Below, in pieces: positions 46,576-58,287 of a DNA stretch of 64,000 nucleotides. A program made the position numbers and the translations under genes. The stretch lies in NCBI RefSeq assembly GCF_014779795.1, contig NZ_JACXZS010000007.1:124001-188000 (forward strand), written 5' to 3'. The notes under the pieces are model-generated. The model searched no databases. It was not told the origin of the DNA and saw nothing but the letters and a program-made list of their open reading frames with translations. How positions within the stretch are numbered: position 1 is the stretch's first letter; the number at the start of each line of letters is the position of its first letter. Source of the DNA: Microbacterium helvum. GTDB lineage: Bacteria > Actinomycetota > Actinomycetes > Actinomycetales > Microbacteriaceae.

Positions 46576-48443
46576 TCGGCGAGCTCGGACGGATCCGTGA
46601 CCGGCAGCCGGCAGACGAAGCCACGGCAGTCGTACGCGGTAGCGAGCCCTTCTCGCAGACTCTTCTCGGCGAAGAGCCCGAACCCTGCGGCCGCCCACGC
46701 TTCGGCGCCCGCCGGCGTGACCACGGTGAACAGATCGGCAGGGATGCCGCGTGCCGCGGTTACGAGGTCGGCCCCGGTGTCGGGCGTCACGACGACGACC
46801 TGCCGGGGCGCGACGGCGAGGACCGACGCGACCCGCAGCATCGCACCGTAGGCGAGGGGCTGCGCGAGCGCGGCACCGGCGTGCGCGGCCACGAGGTCCT
46901 CCGCGCGCTCGCGATAGCCTTCGGCCCGGTTCTCATCGGCCCGGATTTCATCAGCGCCGAGCAGCCACAGCGCTACGGCCGCCCCCGCGAGCGACGCGGC
47001 GCCGGACGGCTCGTCGGCGTCGGATGCGGCATCCGGCGCGCCGATGCCCTGCTGCGCGAGCACCGGGTCCCCGCCGCCGGGGGCCGCAGGGCGCCCGTCG
47101 GCGAAGCAGGCGTCGACCAGCTGCCGGGCGCGCACGGCGTACGCGACCTCACCCGTGGCGACAGCAAGCGAGATCAGCCCGGCCGCGAACTGCCCATGGT
47201 CGGCGAGCGTGGCAGGCGACCGCGACGGGACCTCGTCGAGCGACGCCCGGACGAAGCGGCCATCGGAGCCGGTGTTGGCCTGCAGCACGGCGTCGGCCGC
47301 CCAGCGCGCCGCCTCGATCCACGCCGGTTCGTCTTCGCGCGCGCCCGCGCGCGCGAGGGCGCCGATCGCCAGCCCGTTCCAGCCGGTCACGACCTTGCCG
47401 TCCACGGCCGGGGCGTCGAGGTCCGCGCGGCCGCCGGCATCTCTCGCGTAATACCCGCCCTCGCTGCGTGCGCCGTCGATCCACGACTCGGAGTCCTGCG
47501 CGGCGCCGAAGCCGCCGGCGGGCTGCTGCAGCACGTCGACCAGGAAGGCGGCGATCCCGCGCGCGACATCCGGCTGCGGGGTGACGGCGTCGAGTGCGAC
47601 ATCCAGCAGCTGCGCGTTGTCGGTGAGCATGCGCTCGTAATGCGGCACCGTCCAGTCCGGTCGTGTCGCGTACCGGAAGAACCCGCCCTCGACCGGATCA
47701 CGTAACGGCGAGGCCGCCATCGCCGCGAGCGCCCGGTCGGCGACCGCGGCCGCCGCGGGCGCCCTCTCGCGGACGAGCGGCGCCTGCAGGAAGCGCAGCG
47801 CGGTGGCGACCGGGAACTTGGGCGCCGGCACGGCCGGGTCGCCGAAGCCGCCGTGCCGGGGATCCTCTCGCGCGGCGAGCATGTCGGCCGCGGCGACGAG
47901 CTCGTCCGCGGTCGGCGTCGCCGACCCGCGCGGCGCGGACGTCCGCGCCTCCGCGAGAGCGTCGGCGATCGCGTCAGCGGTCCGGTCGATCTCGTCGCGG
48001 CGCTGCGTCCACGCCTCGTCCACGGCGGCGAGCACCTGCCGGAACGCGGGGATGCCCGCGCGCGGGGTGGGAGGGAAGTACGTGCCCGCGTAGAACGGGC
48101 GTCCCCCCGGCGTGACGAAGACGGTGAGCGGCCAGCCGAGGTTCGGGGTGAAGGCGGACGCCGCGGCCATGTAGGCGGCGTCGACCTCCGGGTGCTCCTC
48201 GCGGTCGACCTTGACCGACACGAAGCCGTCGTTCAGCTGGGCGGCGGTCACGGCATCCTCGAACGATTCCCGTGCCATCACATGGCACCAGTGGCAGGTC
48301 GAATAGCCGATCGACACCATGACGGGCACGTCCCGCCGACGGGCCTCGGCGAACGCCTCCTCGCCCCACGGATACCACGCGACCGGATTGCCCGCGTGGG
48401 CTCTCAGGTACGGGCTCGTGGCATCCGCGAGGCGAGGGTTCAC
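46572..48443 (-). CDS. DUF255 / YyaL-type thioredoxin-domain protein
   Basis: The 623-residue protein begins with a thioredoxin-like DUF255 domain holding the CxxC in [16 protein letters not shown], and continues with a six-hairpin-like alpha/alpha barrel with [29 protein letters not shown] and [14 protein letters not shown]. It belongs to the YyaL/SPATA20 family, whose function is undefined; the barrel resembles glycan-epimerase-like proteins. GTG at 48443 is used. The stop overlaps pmt by four bases in convergent orientation. Confidence 0.9.
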   Translation of the reverse strand: MNPRLADATSPYLRAHAGNPVAWYPWGEEAFAEARRRDVPVMVSIGYSTCHWCHVMARESFEDAVTAAQLNDGFVSVKVDREEHPEVDAAYMAAASAFTPNLGWPLTVFVTPGGRPFYAGTYFPPTPRAGIPAFRQVLAAVDEAWTQRRDEIDRTADAIADALAEARTSAPRGSATPTADELVAAADMLAAREDPRHGGFGDPAVPAPKFPVATALRFLQAPLVRERAPAAAAVADRALAAMAASPLRDPVEGGFFRYATRPDWTVPHYERMLTDNAQLLDVALDAVTPQPDVARGIAAFLVDVLQQPAGGFGAAQDSESWIDGARSEGGYYARDAGGRADLDAPAVDGKVVTGWNGLAIGALARAGAREDEPAWIEAARWAADAVLQANTGSDGRFVRASLDEVPSRSPATLADHGQFAAGLISLAVATGEVAYAVRARQLVDACFADGRPAAPGGGDPVLAQQGIGAPDAASDADEPSGAASLAGAAVALWLLGADEIRADENRAEGYRERAEDLVAAHAGAALAQPLAYGAMLRVASVLAVAPRQVVVVTPDTGADLVTAARGIPADLFTVVTPAGAEAWAAAGFGLFAEKSLREGLATAYDCRGFVCRLPVTDPSELAD

Positions 48444-48468
48444 GGCATCCGCTTCCGCCAGGACGCGG

Positions 48469-49847
<1,379 letters not shown>

Positions 49848-49912
49848 CGCCGAAAAGCGTGGTGCGCCGGTTCGCTGCTGGCCTCGTGCGAGACGGGATA
49901 CGATCGAAGGCT

Positions 49913-52900
49913 ATGTCTGCGCCCGCACCTGTCATCTCGTACCCGCCGGAGCTTCCGGTCAGCGCCGCGCGCGACGAGATCGCCCGCGCGATCACCGAAC
50001 ACCAGGTCGTCATCGTCGCCGGCGCCACGGGTTCGGGCAAGACGACGCAGCTGCCCAAGATCGCGCTCGAGCTCGGCCGCACGCGCATCGCGCACACCCA
50101 GCCCCGCCGCCTGGCCGCCCGCACGATCGCCGAGCGCGTCGCCGAAGAGCTGCGGGTGCCACTGGGCACGACCGTCGGCTACAAGGTGCGCTTCACCGAC
50201 AAGGTGTCGGCCGACACGAGCATCGCGCTCATGACCGACGGCATCCTGCTCAACGAGATCCACCGCGACCGGCTGCTGCGCCGCTACGACACGATCATCG
50301 TCGACGAGGCGCACGAGCGGTCGCTCAACGTGGACTTCCTCCTGGGATATCTGCGCCGCATCCTCACGAAGCGGCCGGACCTCAAGGTCATCATCACGAG
50401 CGCCACGATCGACCCCGAGAGCTTCGCGAAGCACTTCGCCGAGCCCGACGGGACCCCCGCGCCCATCATCGAGGTCTCCGGTCGCACGTATCCCGTCGAG
50501 ATCCGCTACCGCGCGCCGGAGAAGCCCGCGAAGGGCGATGACGAGTCCGACGACGTCGACGGCATCACGTCGGCCCTGCGCGAGCTCGACCGCGAGCCCG
50601 CCGGCGACGTGCTGGTGTTCCTGCCCGGCGAGGCCGAGATCCGGGATGCCGCCGACGCCGTCCGCGGTCTGTACACGAAGGATGCCGCCCCCACCGAGGT
50701 GCTGCCGCTGTACGGGCGGCTCTCGGCCGCCGAGCAACACCGCGTCTTCGAGCCGTCGCAGGTCGCCGGCGTGCGTCGCCGCGTCATCCTGGCGACGAAC
50801 GTCGCCGAGACGAGCCTCACCGTGCCCGGCATCCGCTACGTGGTCGACACCGGCACCGCGCGCATCTCGCGCTACAGCAACCGCAGCAAGGTGCAGCGCC
50901 TGCCGATCGAGCCGGTCTCGCAGGCGTCGGCCCAGCAGCGCTCGGGGCGCGCCGGCCGCACGAGCCCGGGCGTGGCGATCCGCCTGTACGCCGAGGACGA
51001 CTTCACCGCGCGTCCCGAGTTCACCGAACCCGAGATCCTGCGCACGAGCCTCGCCTCGGTGATCCTGCAGATGCTGTCGCTCGGCTTCGGCGACATCACG
51101 TCGTTCCCGTTCCTCACCCCTCCGGACTCGCGGGGCGTCAAGGCCGCGTTCGACCTGCTCGTCGAGCTCGGAGCCGTGAAGCCGGCACGCGACCACCACA
51201 CGCTCACCGACCTCGGCCGCGAGATCTCGCGCCTGCCGATCGACCCGCGGTTCGCGCGCATGCTGATCGAGGCGAAGCGCACGGGCGTGCTGCGCGACGT
51301 CCTGGCCATCGTCGCGGGACTGTCGATCCAGGACGTCCGCGAGCGACCCGAGGAACGGCGCGAGGAGGCCGACCGGTTCCACGCGCGGTTCACCGATCCG
51401 ACCAGCGACTTCCTGAGCCTGCTGAACCTGTGGAACCACCTGCAGGAGAAGCAGGCCGAACTCGGCTCCAGCGCGTTCCGCCGCCTGTGCCGCGCCGAGC
51501 ACCTCAACTACGTGCGCGTGCGGGAGTGGGCCGACGTGCACCGCCAGCTGAGCGCGCTGGTCGGTGCGCCGCGGCACTCGTCGCGCACGGTCGCGGAGGG
51601 CTCCACCGCCGATCCCGACGACGTGCACAAGGCGATCCTCGCGGGCCTGCTGTCGCAGCTCGGAGTGCTCGACCAGCGCTCCGCCGCGCGCACTGCGACC
51701 CGCGGCGCCGTCGACCGCGGCGGCGACAAGCGCCGCACCCCGCCCGCGGAGTACCTCGGCTCCCGGGGAACGCGCTTCGCGATCTTCCCGGGCTCGGGTC
51801 TGCGAAAGCAGCGTCCGCAGGCGGTGATGGCCGCGGAGGTCGTCGAGACGAGCCGCCTGTTCGCCCGCACCGTCGCCGCGATCGACCCGGAGTGGGCCGA
51901 GCCGCTGGCCGGCGATCTCGTGAAGCGCTCGCTGAGCGAGCCGCACTGGTCCAAAGCGTCCGGGGCAGCATCCGCCTACGAGAAGGTGACTCTTTTCGGC
52001 GTCGAGATCGTGCCCAGACGCCGCGTGCAGCTGGCCCGCTTCGACCGGCCGTACGCGCGCGAGCTGTTCGTGCGCCATGCGCTGGTCGAGGGCGACTGGG
52101 ACTTGTCGCACCTCGACAAGCGCCTCACCGCGTTCGAACGCCGCAACCTCGAGCTGCGCCGGCGCCTCGAGAAGATCGAGGAGCGCGAACGCCGCCGCGA
52201 CATCCTCGTCGGCGACGAGGCGGTGTTCCGGTTCTACGACGCGAGACTCCCGCAGGACGTCTTCGACGCGCGCTCGTTCGAGTCGTGGTGGAAGGATGCC
52301 GCCACCCGCACGCCGCGGCTGCTCGACATGACCGAGGCAGACCTCGTCGACGAGGCCTCGCGGGGCGACGAACGGGACTTCCCCGCCCGCTGGCAGCAGG
52401 GCGATCAGGTGCTCTCGCTCGCCTACCGGTTCGAGCCGGGCGCGCCCGACGACGGCGTGACCGCGGTGGTGCCGCTCGCCCTGCTCGCGCAGCTGCGGCC
52501 CGACGGCTTCGACTGGCAGGTTCCGGGCATGCGCGACGAGCTCATCACGGCGCTGCTGCGGGCGCTGCCGAAGGCCATCCGTCGGCACGTCGTGCCCGCG
52601 GCGGACTGGGCGGCGACCTTCGCTGCGGACCTCGCCGGCCTGGGGCCGGAGTCGCACGACGGGCTTCCTCCCACGCCGCTGCGAGATGCCCTCGCCGCGC
52701 GCATCCAGCGGGTCGCCAACCAGCCGGTGACCGCGGCCGACTTCGAGATGGAGCGGGTCTCCGGGCACCTGCAGATCTCGTTCCGTGCGGTCGACGAGCG
52801 CGGCCGCGCCGTCGGCTCCGACCGCGACCTCTCGGCGCTGCAGTCCCGGCTGTCGGATCGGGCGCGAGCGTCGGTGTCGCGCTCGCTCAACGCGCCGCCC

Positions 52901-53848
52901 CGCGTCGCACGCGGCCCGGCAGCCCCCGCAAAGCCCGCCCCTGGCGCCGCGCCGTCCGGCCCGGCGTTCGCCGAGCGCACGGGACTCACCGAGTGGACCT
53001 TCGGCGACCTGCCCGATGTCGTCGACACCCGCGTGGCCGGCGGCGTCGTGCGCGGCTACCCCGCGATCGTCGACGAGGGCGCCTCGGTCGCTCTGCGCAT
53101 CGAGGCGACGCCCGAAGCCGCCGCGCGTGCGACGCGCGCCGGGGTCCGACGCCTCGTGCTGCTGGCCGTGCCCTCACCCACCGCCTACGTGCTCGACCAC
53201 CTGACGTCGCCCGAGAAGCTCGCGCTGGCGGCATCCCCGTATCCGTCGGCCAAGGCGCTCGTCGAGGACTGCCGGGTCGCGGTCGCGGATGCCGTCATCG
53301 CGCGCGTCTCGCCCGCTGCCGCGCAACCGGGCGTCGTGCGGACGCAGGCGGGATTCGAGACCGCGCGCGACGCGCTGTCGGCAGTGATCGTCGACGAGCT
53401 GTTCCAGACGGTGTCGCTCACCGCCCGCATCCTCACCGCCGCACGCGACGTCGAACGCCGCATGCGCGACGCGAACTCGCTCACGCTGCTGGGCGCGCTC
53501 GGCGACGTCAAGGCGCAGCTGGCGGGGCTCGTGTTCCCCGGCTTCGTCTCGCGCACCGGGACCGCACGGCTGGCGCAGCTTCCCCGCTACCTGCGCGGCG
53601 CGCTGGAGCGGGTCACGGCGCTCGCCGACAACCCGGGGCGCGACCGGCAGCGCATGACCGAGTTCGAGCGGGCGAGCGCGCTGTACACCGAAGCCGGCGG
53701 CACCATCCCGCCGACTTCGGACGCGCCGCCGTCGATCGTGCACACGCGGTGGCTGCTCGAGGAGTATCGGGTGAGCCTGTTCGCGCAGGCGCTCGGCACG
53801 GCCGAGCCGGTGTCGCTGCAGCGGATCGGCAAGGCGCTGCGCGAATAG
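49913..53848 (+). CDS. hrpA: ATP-dependent RNA helicase HrpA
   Basis: The 1311-residue DEAH-box helicase has the full HrpA architecture. Walker A is GATGSGKTTQLP, motif II is VDEAHERSLN and motif III is TSATID. Motif V is ATNVAETSLTVPG and motif VI is QRSGRAGRTSPG. HA2 and OB-fold domains and a long DUF3418 C-terminal part follow. HrpA resolves stalled or collided ribosomes and processes some mRNAs in E. coli. Length matches the family. ATG at 49913 has TACGAT at 49899-49904, eight bases upstream, which supports this start over ATG at 49859. Confidence 0.96.
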   Translation: MSAPAPVISYPPELPVSAARDEIARAITEHQVVIVAGATGSGKTTQLPKIALELGRTRIAHTQPRRLAARTIAERVAEELRVPLGTTVGYKVRFTDKVSADTSIALMTDGILLNEIHRDRLLRRYDTIIVDEAHERSLNVDFLLGYLRRILTKRPDLKVIITSATIDPESFAKHFAEPDGTPAPIIEVSGRTYPVEIRYRAPEKPAKGDDESDDVDGITSALRELDREPAGDVLVFLPGEAEIRDAADAVRGLYTKDAAPTEVLPLYGRLSAAEQHRVFEPSQVAGVRRRVILATNVAETSLTVPGIRYVVDTGTARISRYSNRSKVQRLPIEPVSQASAQQRSGRAGRTSPGVAIRLYAEDDFTARPEFTEPEILRTSLASVILQMLSLGFGDITSFPFLTPPDSRGVKAAFDLLVELGAVKPARDHHTLTDLGREISRLPIDPRFARMLIEAKRTGVLRDVLAIVAGLSIQDVRERPEERREEADRFHARFTDPTSDFLSLLNLWNHLQEKQAELGSSAFRRLCRAEHLNYVRVREWADVHRQLSALVGAPRHSSRTVAEGSTADPDDVHKAILAGLLSQLGVLDQRSAARTATRGAVDRGGDKRRTPPAEYLGSRGTRFAIFPGSGLRKQRPQAVMAAEVVETSRLFARTVAAIDPEWAEPLAGDLVKRSLSEPHWSKASGAASAYEKVTLFGVEIVPRRRVQLARFDRPYARELFVRHALVEGDWDLSHLDKRLTAFERRNLELRRRLEKIEERERRRDILVGDEAVFRFYDARLPQDVFDARSFESWWKDAATRTPRLLDMTEADLVDEASRGDERDFPARWQQGDQVLSLAYRFEPGAPDDGVTAVVPLALLAQLRPDGFDWQVPGMRDELITALLRALPKAIRRHVVPAADWAATFAADLAGLGPESHDGLPPTPLRDALAARIQRVANQPVTAADFEMERVSGHLQISFRAVDERGRAVGSDRDLSALQSRLSDRARASVSRSLNAPPRVARGPAAPAKPAPGAAPSGPAFAERTGLTEWTFGDLPDVVDTRVAGGVVRGYPAIVDEGASVALRIEATPEAAARATRAGVRRLVLLAVPSPTAYVLDHLTSPEKLALAASPYPSAKALVEDCRVAVADAVIARVSPAAAQPGVVRTQAGFETARDALSAVIVDELFQTVSLTARILTAARDVERRMRDANSLTLLGALGDVKAQLAGLVFPGFVSRTGTARLAQLPRYLRGALERVTALADNPGRDRQRMTEFERASALYTEAGGTIPPTSDAPPSIVHTRWLLEEYRVSLFAQALGTAEPVSLQRIGKALRE

Positions 53849-53911
53849 CCCGCACGCGACACGGAGCGTCACACGGGAATGACCCACGAACCGGAAGGGA
53901 TTCACGACGAT

Positions 53912-54853
53912 ATGACCAGAGCGATCGCGTACACCGAATTCGGGGGCCCTGAGGTCCTGCACGAGATCACGGCGCCCGGCGCCGTGGCCCGAGAGGGCGA
54001 GCTCCTGATCCGCGTCGAGGCCGCGGGTGTGAACCCCATCGACGCCAAGCTGCGCGCAGGGCTGCGGCCGTCAGCGGCGATCGTCGAGCCCCGGCGGGTC
54101 GGTGCGGACGGCGCCGGCGTCGTGTCCGCCGTCGGCGAGGGCGTCGACGGGTTCCGCGTGGGCGACTCCGTGGTGTTCGGCGGGGCGCATGGCGCCTATG
54201 CCGACGAGGTCGTGGTGCGCGCCGCACACGTGCACGCGCGTCCCGCGAACGTCAGCGCCGCCGAAGGAGCCGCGCTCGGCATCCCGGTCGGCACGGCGTA
54301 CCAGACCGTGCGCTCGCTCGCCGTCGGCGCCGGCGACACGCTCCTGGTCCACGGCGGGTCCGGCGCGGTCGGTCAGGCCATCGTCCAGTTCGCGGTGCTC
54401 TGGGGCGCCACGGTCGTCGCGACCGCGTCGCCCGCACGGTTCGACAGGCTCCGTGAGCTCGGCGCGGTCCCGGTCGCCTACGGCGACGGCCTCGCCGACC
54501 GCGTGCGCGAGGCGGCTCCCCAGGGTGTGACCGTCGCGATCGACGCGGCAGGCAGCGACGAAGCCCTCGACACGTCGCTCGAGCTCGTGGCCGACCGCGA
54601 ACGCATCGCCACGATCGTGCGGGGGGCGGATGCCGGCGGCCTGGGGATCCGCGCGTTCTCGGGCGGTTCGCCCGAACCGCTCACCGCGCAGCAGCAGACC
54701 TGGCGGGCCGAAGCGGTGCCGGTGGTGCTCGCACTGCTGGCGGCAGGGGCCTTCTCGGTCGAGCTCGGCCCGGAGTTCCCGCTGGCCGAGGCTGCCGCTG
54801 CGCACCGCGCGCTCGCCGAAGGCGCGAACGGCAAGATCACGCTCGTCCCCTGA
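53912..54853 (+). CDS. Zinc-free NADP-dependent quinone oxidoreductase (MDR family)
   Basis: The 313-residue medium-chain reductase opens TRAIAYTEFGGPEVLHEI and has the GroES-like domain VEAAGVNPIDAKLRAG and the nucleotide fold LLVHGGSGAVGQAIVQFA. It lacks the catalytic zinc ligands, as in QOR/zeta-crystallin-type enzymes. It probably reduces quinones or enones. ATG at 53912 is chosen by family alignment; a GGAAGGG lies somewhat far upstream, and ATG at 53879 is the alternative. Confidence 0.88.
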   Translation: MTRAIAYTEFGGPEVLHEITAPGAVAREGELLIRVEAAGVNPIDAKLRAGLRPSAAIVEPRRVGADGAGVVSAVGEGVDGFRVGDSVVFGGAHGAYADEVVVRAAHVHARPANVSAAEGAALGIPVGTAYQTVRSLAVGAGDTLLVHGGSGAVGQAIVQFAVLWGATVVATASPARFDRLRELGAVPVAYGDGLADRVREAAPQGVTVAIDAAGSDEALDTSLELVADRERIATIVRGADAGGLGIRAFSGGSPEPLTAQQQTWRAEAVPVVLALLAAGAFSVELGPEFPLAEAAAAHRALAEGANGKITLVP

Positions 54854-54881
54854 GACGGCGGGCGACGGCAGGTCGGCGGGC

Positions 54882-55736
54882 TCAGACGGTGCCGGTGACC
54901 TCGGCGGGGAAGGCACCGGTGGCGACCGGCCGGCCGGGCGTGTTCGACCACTGGCTCCACGAGCCCGGGTAGAGCGCCAGCCCCAGGCCGGCGAGCTCCG
55001 CGGCGAACACCGCCTGCGCCGCGGTGACGCCCGAACCGCAGTAGGCCGCTGCGTCGGCACCTCGGACGACGCCCACCGAGGCGAACAGGTCTGCGAGGGC
55101 CGCGGCATCCCGGAATCGCTCGCCATCCATGTAGGCGTTCGTCGGGAGGTTCACGGCGCCAGGGATGTGTCCGGCGACGGGGTCGATGGGTTCGACCTCG
55201 CCGCGATACCGCTCAGCGGCGCGCACGTCGACGAGCACCCCGTTCGCCGGCAGGGCCGCCGCATCGTCGATCGAGAGCACGGGCTCGGCGATCTCGCGCA
55301 CCACCGCGTCGCCGGGCTCTGGCGTCACGGTGCCGGTCTCCACCGCGAATCCCGCCTCGATCCATCCGCGCAGACCACCGTCGAGCAGGCGCACATCGGC
55401 GATGCCCGCGCGGGTCAGCAGCCACCAGGCACGTGAGGCGCCGAGAGCGCGCGCGTCGTCGTACACGACCACCGTGTCGCCCGCGCGGAGTCCCCAACGG
55501 CGGACGGCCGCCTGAAGGTCGGCGAAGGCGGGAAGCGGATGCCGCCCCTCGTCCGGCCGGCCATGACGCGACAGCTCGGACTCCAGGTCGACGTAGACGG
55601 CGCCAGGCACGTGGCCGGCCTCGTGGTCGTCGCGCCCTTCGGGCTTGTCGAGTCGATAGCGGACATCGAGCACGCGCACCGGGGCCTCGGCACGAAGCAG
55701 GGAGCGGAGGTCTGCGGGGGTGATGAGCTGCGCCAC
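54882..55736 (-). CDS. Thiosulfate / 3-mercaptopyruvate sulfurtransferase
   Basis: The 284-residue protein has two rhodanese domains. The N-terminal one (VRVLDVRYRLDKPEG to GGLRGWIEAG) lacks a catalytic Cys, and the C-terminal one has the active loop YCGSGVTA. CGSGVTA-type loops are characteristic of mercaptopyruvate sulfurtransferases. It moves sulfane sulfur to acceptors such as cyanide or thiols. GTG at 55736 has GACAAT six bases upstream on this strand. It diverges from metY, linking two sulfur-metabolism genes. Confidence 0.92.
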   Translation of the reverse strand: MAQLITPADLRSLLRAEAPVRVLDVRYRLDKPEGRDDHEAGHVPGAVYVDLESELSRHGRPDEGRHPLPAFADLQAAVRRWGLRAGDTVVVYDDARALGASRAWWLLTRAGIADVRLLDGGLRGWIEAGFAVETGTVTPEPGDAVVREIAEPVLSIDDAAALPANGVLVDVRAAERYRGEVEPIDPVAGHIPGAVNLPTNAYMDGERFRDAAALADLFASVGVVRGADAAAYCGSGVTAAQAVFAAELAGLGLALYPGSWSQWSNTPGRPVATGAFPAEVTGTV

Positions 55737-55873
55737 CCCACCATTGTCCGCCAGCGCTCCCGACCTCTCCTCCACGTGCGCGCGTACCCCGTCCACGGCG
55801 GCGCCGGCCCGGGCGCGCAACAGTACGACACACGGAGAGGACGCATCCAGGCGCGGGCCCGACAATGGTTCCC

Positions 55874-57253
55874 ATGCCTGAAGAGACTCGTCACGCCGCC
55901 ACCCGCTCCTTCGCGACGGCGCAGGTGCAGGCCGGATTCGTGTCGGGCCTCGCCGAGAACACCGCGGTGCCCTCGATCCACCAGTCGAACGGCTTCGAGT
56001 TCGCCTCGCTCAGCGAGGCGCGCGACCTGTTCGCCCTCCGCAAGGACGGCAACATCTACAGCCGCGCCGCCAACCCCACGGTGCTCGTGTTCGAACGACG
56101 CGTCGCCGAGCTCGAGGGCGGCATCGGCGCGGCGGGCGTGGCGTCGGGCCAGGCGGCCGTCGCGGTGGCGCTGCTCGCGCTCGCCAAGCAGGGCGAGCAC
56201 ATCGTCGCGGCGCGCCAGCTGTACGGCGGCACCGTCGACCTGCTGCAGGACACGTTCGCCGATTGGGGCATCGAGGTCACCTTCGTCGACCAGGACGACC
56301 TCGCCGCATGGCAGGCGGCTGTCCGCCCCACCACCCGCGCCCTGTTCGCGGAATCCATCTCGAACCCCATCGCGCAGGTGCTCGACCTCGGAGCCGTCGC
56401 CGCCGTCGCCAAGAGCGCGGGCGTGCCGCTCGTGATCGACAACACCGTCGCGACGCCGTACCTGCAGCGCGCAAAGGACTTCGGCGCCGACATCGTCGTG
56501 CACTCCGCGACGAAGTTCCTCGGCGGCCACGGCACGTCGCTGGGCGGTGTCGTCGTCGACCTCGGCACCTTCGACTTCACGGCCGAGCCCGAGCGCTGGC
56601 CGCAGCTGACGCAGACCTACGCGCGCGTGCCCGACGGCAGCCTCGTCGAGCGCTTCGGCGAGACCGGCTCGCCCTACATCGCCCTCGTCAAGACCAAGTA
56701 CGTCCACGACCTCGGGCCGTCGCTGTCGGCGTTCAACGCCTTCCAGCTGCTGCAGGGGCTGGAGACGCTCGACCTGCGCATGGAGCGCCACACTGCGACC
56801 GCGCTCACGGTCGCGCAGTTCCTCGAGCAGCACCCCGCCGTCGCCCACGTGCACCACCCCGGTCTGGAGTCCAGCCCGTGGCGGGCGAACGCCGCGACGT
56901 ACCTGCCGGACGGCGCGAGCTCGGTCTTCGCGTTCGACGTGAACGCCACGGGTGACGCCGAGGCCGACTTCCGCCTGGTCGAAGACCTCATCTCGCGGCT
57001 GCAGGTGGTCCGCCTCGTGGCCAACATCGGCGATGCGCGCAGCCTCGTGGCCCACCCGGCATCGATGACGCACAGCCACATGTCGCCGGCGCAGCTCGCC
57101 GAGGCGTACATCTCGCCGACCACGGTGCGCTTGTCGATCGGCCTGGAAGACCCCCGCGACATCGTCGACGACCTGCGACGCGCGCTCGACGGCGTCGCCG
57201 CGGCGACCACGATCGACACGGGTCGGCAGCTCGCCGAGATCAACGCCCCGTAG
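55874..57253 (+). CDS. metY: O-acetylhomoserine sulfhydrylase
   Basis: The 459-residue PLP enzyme of the Cys/Met metabolism family forms homocysteine from O-acetylhomoserine and sulfide. [22 protein letters not shown], the PLP lysine in [17 protein letters not shown], and [13 protein letters not shown] are MetY signatures, and the long insertion near [14 protein letters not shown] separates it from cystathionine enzymes. ATG at 55874 is preceded by GACAAT (55861-55866) at seven bases. No SAM riboswitch or T-box could be recognised in the 137-base divergent region. Confidence 0.93.
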   Translation: MPEETRHAATRSFATAQVQAGFVSGLAENTAVPSIHQSNGFEFASLSEARDLFALRKDGNIYSRAANPTVLVFERRVAELEGGIGAAGVASGQAAVAVALLALAKQGEHIVAARQLYGGTVDLLQDTFADWGIEVTFVDQDDLAAWQAAVRPTTRALFAESISNPIAQVLDLGAVAAVAKSAGVPLVIDNTVATPYLQRAKDFGADIVVHSATKFLGGHGTSLGGVVVDLGTFDFTAEPERWPQLTQTYARVPDGSLVERFGETGSPYIALVKTKYVHDLGPSLSAFNAFQLLQGLETLDLRMERHTATALTVAQFLEQHPAVAHVHHPGLESSPWRANAATYLPDGASSVFAFDVNATGDAEADFRLVEDLISRLQVVRLVANIGDARSLVAHPASMTHSHMSPAQLAEAYISPTTVRLSIGLEDPRDIVDDLRRALDGVAAATTIDTGRQLAEINAP

Positions 57254-57293
57254 AACCGCCCGCGAGCAGGGACGGGCCGCTAGCCTCGGTCTC

Positions 57294-58286
57294 ATGACTT
57301 CTCAGGCATCCCTCCGCTGGGGCATCCTCGGCCCCGGCGGCATCGCCCGCGCCTTCACGAGCGACCTGCGCACGGCGGGGCTCGACGTGGCGGCGGTGGG
57401 CTCGCGCCGTCTCGAATCCGCCCAGGCGTTCGCAGCCGAGTACGACATCCCGCGCGCGCACGGCTCCTACGAGGACCTCGTCGCCGATCCGGAGGTCGAC
57501 ATCGTCTACGTCGCCACGCCGCATCCGATGCATGCCGCGAACGCGCTCCTCGCCCTCGAAGCCGGCAAGCACGTCCTCGTCGAGAAGCCGTTCACGCTGA
57601 ACGCCGCCGAGGCCGCGGCCGTGCGGGACGCGGCCGCGGAGCGCGGACTGCTCGCGATGGAGGCGATGTGGACGCGGTACCTGCCGCACATGTTGCGCAT
57701 CCGAGAGATCGTCGCTTCGGGAGTGCTCGGCGAGATCCGCGCGGTCACCGCCGACCACACGCAGCGCGTCACGAGCGATCCGGCCCACCGGCTGAACGCG
57801 ATGGAGCTCGGCGGCGGGGCCCTGCTCGACCTCGGCATCTATCCGATCTCGTTCGCGTGGGACATCCTGGGCGAGCCGCTCACGGTCGTCGCCTCGGCGC
57901 GGCTCGGCGAGACGGGCGCCGACACCGAGATCGCCACGATCATGGCGCATGCCAACGGCGCCCTGTCGACCACCCTGACCTCGTCGCGCTCGGCAGGCCC
58001 CAACGCCGCCTCGATCGTCGGCACCGATGCCCGCATCGACATCGACCGCGTCTGGTACACCCCGACGTCGTTCCGCGTCGTCACGCCCGACGGCAGCGTG
58101 CTCGAGGAGTACCGCTCCGAGATCGAGGGCCGCGGCATGCAGTACCAGGCGCTCGCGGCCGAGCGCATCGTCGCGGCCGGTGCCACGGACTCCGATGAGC
58201 TCCCGATCGACGAGACCGTCGCGATCATGGCGACGCTCGACGAGATCCGTGAGCTCGTCGGCGTGCGGTATCCCGGAGAGGACTGA
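57294..58286 (+). CDS. Gfo/Idh/MocA family oxidoreductase
   Basis: The 330-residue NAD(P)-dependent dehydrogenase has the Rossmann start WGILGPGGIARAF, the EKP motif in KHVLVEKPFTLNAAEA and the C-terminal MELGGGALLDLGIYPISFAWDILG found in trans-dihydrodiol and sugar dehydrogenase members. The substrate is unknown. ATG at 57294 has TAGCCT at 57281-57286, seven bases upstream. The NYN-LOTUS gene begins two bases after its stop, so the two share a transcript. Confidence 0.93.
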   Translation: MTSQASLRWGILGPGGIARAFTSDLRTAGLDVAAVGSRRLESAQAFAAEYDIPRAHGSYEDLVADPEVDIVYVATPHPMHAANALLALEAGKHVLVEKPFTLNAAEAAAVRDAAAERGLLAMEAMWTRYLPHMLRIREIVASGVLGEIRAVTADHTQRVTSDPAHRLNAMELGGGALLDLGIYPISFAWDILGEPLTVVASARLGETGADTEIATIMAHANGALSTTLTSSRSAGPNAASIVGTDARIDIDRVWYTPTSFRVVTPDGSVLEEYRSEIEGRGMQYQALAAERIVAAGATDSDELPIDETVAIMATLDEIRELVGVRYPGED

Positions 58287-58287
58287 C

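Noticed and set aside
55737..55873. SAM riboswitch or T-box ahead of metY
   Set aside because: No conserved riboswitch core or tRNA-pairing element is visible, and the GACAAT box seven bases before the ATG argues for an almost leaderless mRNA.
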